In this document: positions 34,140-40,410 of the stretch, piece by piece
Numbering within the stretch: position 1 is the first letter of the stretch
Layout of the letters: each line of letters begins with the position of its first letter
NCBI GenBank assembly: GCA_015491905.1
Contig: WGGC01000103.1
Span: 1 to 43,155 of the forward strand
Direction: 5' to 3'
Origin: Bacteroidales bacterium
GTDB lineage: Bacteria; Bacteroidota; Bacteroidia; Bacteroidales; F082
Length of the DNA stretch: 43,155 bases
Program-made: the position numbers and the translations under genes
Notes under the pieces: model-generated
The model's database searches: none
Told to the model about the DNA's origin: nothing
The model's input: only the letters and a program-made list of their open reading frames with translations

Positions 34140-34146
34140 CCTCCTT
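34140..34146 (-). promoter_or_regulatory. Canonical Shine-Dalgarno (AAGGAGG) of the dsrE gene
   Basis: AAGGAGG lies 5 nt before the ATG at 34134. Bacteroidota genes rarely use strong Shine-Dalgarno sites, and similar ones occur here only before psrB and the long HdrA-like gene, all sulfur-island genes. Confidence 0.7.
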
Positions 34147-34178
34147 ATAATTTAATTATTGTTATTTTTTTAACAATA

Positions 34179-34186
34179 CAAATTTA
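34179..34186 (-). promoter_or_regulatory. -7 box (TAAATTTG on minus strand) for the dsrE-tusA-qmoC operon
   Basis: This is an exact TAnnTTTG match on the minus strand, with a TTG at 34207-34209 spaced 20 bp away as a -33 element. The leader would be about 40 nt. Confidence 0.65.
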
Positions 34187-34240
34187 TACTACTTAAATAC
34201 TGATATCAAGAAAAATGGGGTGAGTTTCATTTCAACTGTT

Positions 34241-34256
34241 TGTGATATGTATCACA
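34241..34256. promoter_or_regulatory. Perfect CRP-type operator between divergent crp and dsrE genes
   Basis: TGTGATATGTATCACA contains perfect 7-bp half sites (TGTGATA/TATCACA), the classical TGTGA-N6-TCACA. Its centre is about 74 bp upstream of the dsrE operon start. On the other side it overlaps the -33 zone of the crp gene. This suggests activation of the sulfur operon and autorepression of crp by the adjacent regulator, whose recognition helix is CRP-like. Confidence 0.8.
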
Positions 34257-34264
34257 ATTATATT

Positions 34265-34272
34265 TATTTTTG
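34265..34272 (+). promoter_or_regulatory. -7 box (TATTTTTG) for the second crp gene
   Basis: This is an exact TAnnTTTG match, 16 nt before the ATG at 34289. A TTTG at 34239-34242 sits 22 bp upstream as a -33 element and overlaps the CRP palindrome. Confidence 0.6.
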
Positions 34273-34288
34273 GGAGAAATACTAAAAA

Positions 34289-34969
34289 ATGAAGTCAACG
34301 AGTTGTTCCAGTTGCCTTTTAAAATCAAAGGCAGTAATAAATTTAGGAGATAATGAACTTGATATTTTAGATAAAAGTTGTGTTCAAGCCACGTTTGACA
34401 GGGGAGAAACAATTTTTAAACAAGGTGCTTTATCTTCAAACATAATTTATTTACAAACAGGATTAATAAAACTAATGATAAAGGGGCCAAACAGGGTTCA
34501 AATTTTAAGATTAAAAAAAGCTCCATGTTATCTTGGTTTACCAACAACTATGGGAGATAAAATAAATAATTATTCAGCATCGGCATTGGAAAAATCGACA
34601 GCTTGTTTTATTGATATGAATACATTTAAAGAACTCCTGAGAATAAATCCGGCTTTTTCATATGAAATAATAATAGAATTATGTAAAAACGAATTAGAAC
34701 AGTTTAAAAGGTGTGTTACCTTAGTACAAAATCAGATTTTCGGACGGTTAGCTTCTAATCTTATTTCCTTCGCTGATGATATTTATTCATCTCATGAATA
34801 TGAACTTCCTTTGAACCGGAATGAATTAGCCGATTTAGTTTGTACATCGCGTGAAACAATTAGCAGAATACTTTCAGATTTGACAAAAGAAAGAATAATA
34901 GAGGCAAATGGTAAACATATTAAAATCATTAATTATAATATGCTTAAAGAAATAAGTAGAAAAGGCTAA
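34289..34969 (+). CDS. Crp/Fnr-family transcriptional regulator (paralogue 2)
   Basis: The 226-aa protein has N-terminal CxxC (Cys6, Cys9 in STSCSSCLLK) and a cNMP-binding-type barrel (GETIFKQGALSSNIIYLQTG). Its HTH is NRNELADLVCTSRETISRIL. The recognition helix RETISR matches the RExxxR of E. coli CRP that reads TGTGA, and a perfect TGTGA-N6-TCACA site lies in its own promoter. It is divergent from the dsrE-tusA-qmoC operon and is its probable regulator. The ligand is unknown; the CxxC pair could sense redox state, sulfide-derived persulfide or an Fe-S cluster. Confidence 0.92.
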   Translation: MKSTSCSSCLLKSKAVINLGDNELDILDKSCVQATFDRGETIFKQGALSSNIIYLQTGLIKLMIKGPNRVQILRLKKAPCYLGLPTTMGDKINNYSASALEKSTACFIDMNTFKELLRINPAFSYEIIIELCKNELEQFKRCVTLVQNQIFGRLASNLISFADDIYSSHEYELPLNRNELADLVCTSRETISRILSDLTKERIIEANGKHIKIINYNMLKEISRKG

Positions 34970-35079
34970 TCTACTAAGTAATCATACCAATTAATTTATA
35001 CATTTCAACCCCATGACAATAAATCATTGACAACTGAAAGGTTATTAATCAGCAACATTAGGAATTTTAACTTTTTAAA

Positions 35080-35343
35080 TTAAACGGATAAATGTAAATC
35101 TGTATGATTTTTTTTATTGTTTAATTTTTTATCACTTTTAAAGCATGTAAAATAAGAACAAACCCCAAAAGATAAGCCGCCTAAAATAACAAGCACTAAA
35201 GTAGCTGAATCAAAGATGTCTTCAGATGTTATTCCCATATAACTGCCTATAAACCCTCCTATTATTATTAGGAAATGTACTACAAATCCAATAACAATAA
35301 GTAGTAAAACTTCTTTAAAAATAATTCTATCTTTTGCATTCAT
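35080..35343 (-). CDS. Small two-helix membrane protein of unknown function
   Basis: The 87-aa protein has two hydrophobic segments, about residues 9-33 (VLLLIVIGFVVHFLIIIGGF) and 44-67 (ATLVLVILGGLSFGVCSYFT), then a polar Lys/Asn-rich tail. It is not recognised as a known family. It lies alone between two crp genes on the opposite strand. The hydrophobicity pattern and a clear ATG make it likely to be real, but no function can be assigned. Confidence 0.6.
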   Translation of the reverse strand: MNAKDRIIFKEVLLLIVIGFVVHFLIIIGGFIGSYMGITSEDIFDSATLVLVILGGLSFGVCSYFTCFKSDKKLNNKKNHTDLHLSV

Positions 35344-35489
35344 GACTTTTAATTTTTTAAGTAAATTTACAAAAACAATAAAATAAAATTAAATTTATTA
35401 ACGTGATTATTAATTACTTAGCATGTTAAAAAAGATTGTAAAACAACATATTAATGTAACCTAAATATATAACTTATATTTTCCTTAAA

Positions 35490-35505
35490 ATTGATATATA
35501 TCACA
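35490..35505. promoter_or_regulatory. CRP-like operator upstream of the third crp gene
   Basis: ATTGATATATATCACA shares the right half TATCACA and the GATA core of the palindrome at 34241, with a degenerate left half. It is centred about 47 bp before the proposed transcription start. Confidence 0.5.
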
Positions 35506-35531
35506 TTTAAGAATAAATAGTATATTATTAT

Positions 35532-35539
35532 TAACTTTG
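35532..35539 (+). promoter_or_regulatory. -7 box (TAACTTTG) giving a nearly leaderless third crp mRNA
   Basis: This is an exact TAnnTTTG match ending 5 nt before the ATG at 35545, the same geometry as at mutS2. Confidence 0.6.
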
Positions 35540-35544
35540 TTCAC

Positions 35545-36225
35545 ATGCAAAATTGTAAAACATGTATTATTAGGTCGAAGGCAGCAAACACACTAAATCC
35601 GCATGAATTAAACATTTTAATGGAAAGCTGTGCTGAAACAAACTTTAATCCCAGAGAAAGCATTATTAAAGAAGGAACTCTTTCCTCACATATTGCTTAT
35701 TTAAAATCCGGATTAGCAATGGTCAGTAAAAAGGGAGTAAAAGGTATTGACCAGATTTTAAAAATAGTTAAACCCGGTAATTACATTGGTTTACAAACAG
35801 TGTTGTTTGAGAAAATAAATCAATTTTCAGTAACAGCTTTGGATAAATGTGTTGTTTGTTTTATTGATAATAATTCGTTCAAAGAATTAATTCACCGTAA
35901 TACTGATTTCACAAATGAATTGTTGTCTTTTTTATGTAAAGAAGAATTAACTTATTTTGATCGTTTTGTTAATATGCATCAAAAACAAATAAATGGCAGG
36001 ATGGCTGATATTATTTTATTTTTTTCTGAAGAAATATACTCATCTAAATTAAAATTCACCATTCCACTTAACCGAAGCGATATGGCAGCATTGATTTGTA
36101 CTACAAGAGAAAGTATAACACGTTCTATTAAAGAGATTTCAGAAGGTGGAATAATACGTGTTAGCGGAAAAGAATTTGAAATTTTGGATTTGACCAGGTT
36201 AAAAGGAATAAGTCAAAATGGGTAA
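35545..36225 (+). CDS. Crp/Fnr-family transcriptional regulator (paralogue 3)
   Basis: The 226-aa protein has N-terminal CxxC (Cys4, Cys7 in MQNCKTCIIRSK), an effector barrel (RESIIKEGTLSSHIAYLKSG) and an HTH (NRSDMAALICTTRESITRSI). The recognition helix RESITR keeps the CRP RExxxR pattern, so it should share operator preference with paralogue 2, to which it is clearly similar throughout. It may control the downstream octaheme/cytochrome genes or act with paralogue 2; no CRP-like site was seen at the otr promoter. A degenerate CRP-like site is in its own promoter. Confidence 0.92.
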   Translation: MQNCKTCIIRSKAANTLNPHELNILMESCAETNFNPRESIIKEGTLSSHIAYLKSGLAMVSKKGVKGIDQILKIVKPGNYIGLQTVLFEKINQFSVTALDKCVVCFIDNNSFKELIHRNTDFTNELLSFLCKEELTYFDRFVNMHQKQINGRMADIILFFSEEIYSSKLKFTIPLNRSDMAALICTTRESITRSIKEISEGGIIRVSGKEFEILDLTRLKGISQNG

Positions 36226-36331
36226 CGTTCAAATTTTCAATTGAAAAGTATTTTTTACTCTATTATTTCAAAGCATCCTTATAAAAAAATACGATATCAA
36301 TTAATTACCGTAATTACAAAAAAAGTAAAAT

Positions 36332-36365
36332 AAAAAAGACCGTCTCCTTTATTAGAAACAGTCTT
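36332..36365 (-). terminator. Rho-independent terminator of the otr-cytochrome b/PAS unit
   Basis: Read leftwards, 36365-36355 pairs with 36346-36336 over 11 bp with two G-U wobbles and an 8-nt loop, followed by a run of T to 36332. It lies 23 nt after the cytochrome b/PAS stop. Confidence 0.8.
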
Positions 36366-36388
36366 CTCTATATTAAGAGATGTAAATC

Positions 36389-37918
36389 CTATACTTGACT
36401 CTTCTTAATTTCTTCTTCCGCAATTTTTGTATCTGTTTTATCAACAATAAAACCCTCAAAACCAACAATTTTATTATTCTCATACACAGGGGTCATAGTA
36501 ATTGTATGATAACCTACAGAACCATCTTTACAATAACGTCGAGTAATACCAAATGGAATTGTTTCTCCGTTAAGAACTTTTTTAACAGATTTTTCCAGTT
36601 TAATAAAATCATCTTTAGTGCGGCTTAGCGAATAATGTTTCCCTATAATTTCATCTTTCGAATCATATTTATATAATTTTAACCAGGCATCATTAACCTC
36701 CTGATAAAATCCATCTTTATCAATTCTAAAATAACCAATATCATCTGATGAAGAAACAAATTTATAAAAGTCATTATTTTTTTGATGTGATGAAATCTTT
36801 TTTTCCAATGCTTTTTCTGCTTCTACCTGAGGTGTAATGTCAATGATAAAACCTTCTAAACCGGCAATATTACCATCTTTATCCTTGTATGGAGTAGCAG
36901 AAACAGTATGATAACCAATTGTACCATCTTTACAAACACGTTCAACTCTTTCTCCGGTTATCATTTCACCGGAAAGCACCTTATTTACAAGCTTCATTAT
37001 TTGCTTCTTACCTTCAGGTGTTCTGTCATAAGTCACATGAGAACCAATAACTTTATCCCTATTAGTACATTTGTATAATTTTAACCAGGCATCATTCACT
37101 TCCTCATAATAACCATCTTTGTTTATCCTGAAGTATCCAACATTTGAATTAATTAACCTTTCTCTTAATTTTGCAGATTCAGTATCAATTCCTAAGTTGC
37201 CAACAACTTCTTCAAAAGCTTTTTCAAAAACATGGTCTTTCTCAATACTGCCTTTTCCACTAATCCCTTTTCTGCTTTCAACCAAAGCCACCTTCATATT
37301 TTCCTGTAATGCAATTTCTGCATCTTCATCAGACATTTCTTCCCATCCTGTAAGCATTGCTTTAATAGCAGATAATGGATGTAGGCCTGTTGTTGTAAGG
37401 TAAATATGACCAATAATAAACGCCAAAAGTAAAAAAGCTCCGGCTACATGAAAATATGCTATTATATCCAGATTATGGAAATAACCATGGTTAATTAAAT
37501 AATCAAAATATAAATAAAATAATCCACTTAACACTACCACTGGTAAAATTAAAACTCTAAGGCCTAGATAAGTTAAGCGTTGTAATGGGTTAAATTTATT
37601 ATATACTGTTTTTCGTGTTGGATGAGGAGCATGTCGAAAAATACCAGTAATATAATATTCAATCTGAGCTTTTAATAATTTTTTGGAAGGAATATATTGT
37701 TTCCACTCTCCTGAAGTAAAATTCCAAAACTGAGTAAAAACAATTAAAATAATAAAAGCCCAGGCTAAATTCCGATGGAATAATACGGCATTTTGATATC
37801 CAAACAGATGATAAGTTCCATGAACTTCAAAACCTGTCAGAGCAAGTAATAAAATTAAAGCAGCTTGTGTCCAGTGCCAAAAACGTTCATATTTTTTATA
37901 AATCAGTACTCTTTTCAT
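36389..37918 (-). CDS. Di-haem cytochrome b fused to two PAS domains
   Basis: In this 509-aa protein, residues 1-190 form a four-helix cytochrome b of the FdnI/HyaC/PhsC type, starting RFWHWTQAALILLLALTGFE. Candidate haem ligands are His15, His48, His157 and His171. Residues 250-365 and 385-500 are two closely similar PAS domains (GYFRINKDGYYEEVNDAW and GYFRIDKDGFYQEVNDAW), each ending with a PAC segment (IAGLEGFIIDIT, IVGFEGFIVDKT). No kinase, cyclase or DNA-binding output follows. It is 73 bp downstream of the octaheme cytochrome gene and likely co-transcribed. It may be a quinol oxidase subunit whose activity is gated by a ligand or redox state (inference). Confidence 0.85.
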   Translation of the reverse strand: MKRVLIYKKYERFWHWTQAALILLLALTGFEVHGTYHLFGYQNAVLFHRNLAWAFIILIVFTQFWNFTSGEWKQYIPSKKLLKAQIEYYITGIFRHAPHPTRKTVYNKFNPLQRLTYLGLRVLILPVVVLSGLFYLYFDYLINHGYFHNLDIIAYFHVAGAFLLLAFIIGHIYLTTTGLHPLSAIKAMLTGWEEMSDEDAEIALQENMKVALVESRKGISGKGSIEKDHVFEKAFEEVVGNLGIDTESAKLRERLINSNVGYFRINKDGYYEEVNDAWLKLYKCTNRDKVIGSHVTYDRTPEGKKQIMKLVNKVLSGEMITGERVERVCKDGTIGYHTVSATPYKDKDGNIAGLEGFIIDITPQVEAEKALEKKISSHQKNNDFYKFVSSSDDIGYFRIDKDGFYQEVNDAWLKLYKYDSKDEIIGKHYSLSRTKDDFIKLEKSVKKVLNGETIPFGITRRYCKDGSVGYHTITMTPVYENNKIVGFEGFIVDKTDTKIAEEEIKKSQV

Positions 37919-37991
37919 ATTTTTATAATTTAATCATGGATATTCCCCATTTTTTTCAAAAAACCAAATTTGAAACCCAAAAGTCTATATC

Positions 37992-39659
37992 CTATTTTTT
38001 ATGTTTATTGCTAATAACTCTCAAAAAGCCATGGACACTTACCCCCATCAATACCAGAATTATAAATATTAAGCCCAGATTATCCAATAATGAGCTATGA
38101 TCTCGTCCCGGCATATAAAAACCTGTAAGATTTTTAAGTTTACTATCCTTTTGATTATGACATGCAGCACATTGTAGTGATTGACTTGCCGGAGCAACCT
38201 CATGATTCAGTAACCACATACTTTCTGTTTCTATAAATCCTACATGCCCGCTAAAGGGAAGTCCAACAGATTCCATACCTGCTTTTGCAGAAGCTTTCCA
38301 ATTATAATCTACCCAAAGAGCATTGCTACCTTTTATTTTTCCTGCTAATTTTGGCTGTATCAGTAGCATATTTACCGGATCATAAGGCTGTTTTCCTCTC
38401 ATTATTTTTACAGGCCATATTTTAGACGGGGTTTTAGGATCTCTAGGTAAAACATTATCTTTATATGAACCAAATAACGGATTTAAAATTAATGGTTTAG
38501 TGGTATCTGTAATTTTATCTCCAAGCAAATGGTGATTTGCCGTGCCATTAAACCAAACATACTCTGGCAATACATCTTTTTTAAATACTGCTGTACCATG
38601 CCTAGAATCATACTGAATTTCTACATCTTTATAAACTTTGCCATTGTAGGTATATGTATGCCCCGGCAAATCTTTATCAAAAATAGGTTTGCCTTTTTTA
38701 TCCATTTTTACAGCCGTCGACCAATCCCAAATAATTTTTGTTGGAGCTCCTTTTGCATATACAGGAATATGGCATGTCTGGCAAGCAATGGTTTTAAAAT
38801 GGTCATTTAACAGTTTACTTTCATGCGGTTTATCTGTGTGACATTCAACGCAAGTTGCCCTGTTTGAATTGGAAGACGCTACTGTATATAAATGTCCTGT
38901 AATATTATGATTTTCGGTTTTATGACAGTCTTGACAATTTAAATTAGGAGCATCTTTACCAACAGAAGCCATATGGACATCCAGATTACGCGTACAATGA
39001 AGCTGTGCCATTTCTAAATCTCCATGCTTTACATTATTACCGCCTCCTCCAACAAAATGGCAAGAACCACAATTATTCTTTTGTGGATAACCGACATTTT
39101 GAGCTACATAATTAAGGTTTGTACCAACAGCAGGGTAACCGGCACCAGGTAGGTTAGGACCTTTACATGGATTTGATTTATGATAGGTACCGGTATTATC
39201 ATGACAAACTAAACAATCAATATTATTTTGATCGTTTTTAAAGGCAAAATGTCCGGGAATACTTTTTCCATATCCTGAATGACACATATTACATAACTCC
39301 TCATTAGAATTAACACCTATACAGAAATCATTTAAAATATTAATTTTCCCGATATCAAAAACACCTCTATCCGGAATAGTGTCTTTTTGTTTCCATTGCC
39401 AATGGGGAGTTTTCATAAACTCTTTTCCCGTTTTATTATGACAACTTAAACAAGCTTCTGTTGCCTCCTGTGGAGTCTTGAACTTTTTTTGCAAAATGGC
39501 AAATTTTGAATGGTCAACAGGAACCTTTTTATGTTCTACGTGAATGTCTTTATCAGGAAAATATTTACTATCTCGATCTCCGTTATAAGTAAATACAATC
39601 CAAAAAATAATAACCCAAGGAACAATAATAATTAAGATAATTTCGAAAAGCTTTTTCAT
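37992..39659 (-). CDS. Octaheme c-type cytochrome (Otr / tetrathionate reductase family)
   Basis: The 555-aa protein has an N-terminal membrane helix (residues 4-24), eight CxxCH haem sites (CLSCH, CNMCH, CLVCH, CGSCH, CQDCH, CVECH, CQTCH, CAACH) and a second membrane helix near the C-terminus (LGLIFIILVLMGVSVHGFL). Spacing and surrounding motifs match the Otr family, whose Shewanella member reduces tetrathionate, nitrite and hydroxylamine in vitro. The protein should be tethered to the membrane with the haems outside. With the following cytochrome b/PAS gene it could form a quinol-dependent reductase; the natural substrate is not known. Confidence 0.9.
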   Translation of the reverse strand: MKKLFEIILIIIVPWVIIFWIVFTYNGDRDSKYFPDKDIHVEHKKVPVDHSKFAILQKKFKTPQEATEACLSCHNKTGKEFMKTPHWQWKQKDTIPDRGVFDIGKINILNDFCIGVNSNEELCNMCHSGYGKSIPGHFAFKNDQNNIDCLVCHDNTGTYHKSNPCKGPNLPGAGYPAVGTNLNYVAQNVGYPQKNNCGSCHFVGGGGNNVKHGDLEMAQLHCTRNLDVHMASVGKDAPNLNCQDCHKTENHNITGHLYTVASSNSNRATCVECHTDKPHESKLLNDHFKTIACQTCHIPVYAKGAPTKIIWDWSTAVKMDKKGKPIFDKDLPGHTYTYNGKVYKDVEIQYDSRHGTAVFKKDVLPEYVWFNGTANHHLLGDKITDTTKPLILNPLFGSYKDNVLPRDPKTPSKIWPVKIMRGKQPYDPVNMLLIQPKLAGKIKGSNALWVDYNWKASAKAGMESVGLPFSGHVGFIETESMWLLNHEVAPASQSLQCAACHNQKDSKLKNLTGFYMPGRDHSSLLDNLGLIFIILVLMGVSVHGFLRVISNKHKK

Positions 39660-39682
39660 CGGCTTCTTGTTTTTTTATTAAA

Positions 39683-39690
39683 CAAATATA
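39683..39690 (-). promoter_or_regulatory. -7 box (TATATTTG on minus strand) for otr
   Basis: This is an exact TAnnTTTG match on the minus strand, 23 nt before the otr ATG. No clear -33 element was seen. Confidence 0.5.
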
Positions 39691-39759
39691 TATGGACTTT
39701 AATTAAAATAAACGATAACAGTTATTTGTATTATATATAAATAAGTAATATGTGTTCTT

Positions 39760-39779
39760 TTATTACGCATGCGTAATAA
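39760..39779. promoter_or_regulatory. Perfect 20-bp palindrome, probable operator
   Basis: TTATTACGCATGCGTAATAA is a perfect, loopless 20-bp palindrome with a GC-containing core (ACGCATGCGT) in AT-rich DNA. It lies about 90 bp upstream of the otr start and in front of the rieske unit. The lack of a loop argues for a protein-binding site rather than a hairpin terminator. Confidence 0.7.
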
Positions 39780-40014
39780 TTTATCCCTCTTAGCTTTACG
39801 AATTTTCGCAATGTTAACAAATGTTAATAGCAAAATATTTAGATGTTTTATAATATATCTAATTTGTTTCCATTCCAAATATATTTTCTACTTAAAATAT
39901 GTTTTTTTCATTTCTGCTATTTTGTATTTTAGCCATATACTTTTTTATAAAAGATAGAATAGTCATAGATTAACAATAACATATATAGAGAAGGATTTAA
40001 AAAAATAACTGTTT

Positions 40015-40407
40015 ATGAAAAATATATCTCGTCGCAGCTTCATAAAATGGGTAACACTCTCTACCGGGGTATTTTTTACAGTTATTTGGGATAAGATGGT
40101 ATCAAGACAGGGAATGATTAAAATTCATAAAAAAATTATTCTGCCATATAATAGCAATAAAAAGGTGACTTTTTATCATAATTTTATAGTTGTTAACCAA
40201 AAAAACAGACCTGAGGCTCTTTCTTCTCACTGTACACATTTAGGATGTATTATTAACCGGGAAGAAAACGGGGTTTTGGTTTGTCCTTGCCATGGCTCTG
40301 AATTCAGCCTTACAGGAAAAGTAGTTCGTGGTCCGGCAGATAAGCCCCTACCCCATTATCCAGCATCCATAACTCCAAACAAAAAAGAAATACTTATTGA
40401 ATCATAA
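40015..40407 (+). CDS. Rieske [2Fe-2S] protein with Tat signal anchor
   Basis: The 130-aa protein begins with a twin-arginine signal (NISRRSFIKWVTLSTGVFF) serving also as membrane anchor. The Rieske cluster motifs are complete: box 1 CTHLGC (Cys73, His75) and box 2 CPCHG (Cys90, His93), with Cys78 and Cys92 as the disulfide pair. It is short for a bc-complex Rieske. It lies 3 bp upstream of the cytochrome b-multihaem fusion, so the two form one quinol:cytochrome c-type unit. Quinol oxidation at the outer side of the inner membrane is expected. Confidence 0.94.
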   Translation: MKNISRRSFIKWVTLSTGVFFTVIWDKMVSRQGMIKIHKKIILPYNSNKKVTFYHNFIVVNQKNRPEALSSHCTHLGCIINREENGVLVCPCHGSEFSLTGKVVRGPADKPLPHYPASITPNKKEILIES

Positions 40408-40410
40408 ATT

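Larger units (their letters stand above)
39660..40014. other. 355-bp divergent intergenic region between otr and rieske
   Basis: No convincing gene is here; an open frame at 39769-39957 is hydrophobic but starts inside a palindrome and lacks support. The region holds the otr -7 box (39683-39690), a perfect 20-bp palindrome (39760-39779) and a smaller inverted repeat TTAACA-AA-TGTTAA (39814-39827). Promoter elements for the rieske unit were not found with confidence. Confidence 0.7.

Noticed and set aside
39769-39957. 62-aa hydrophobic open frame between otr and rieske
   Set aside because: Its ATG lies within the perfect palindrome, there is no ribosome site, and the composition is what AT-rich DNA gives by chance.
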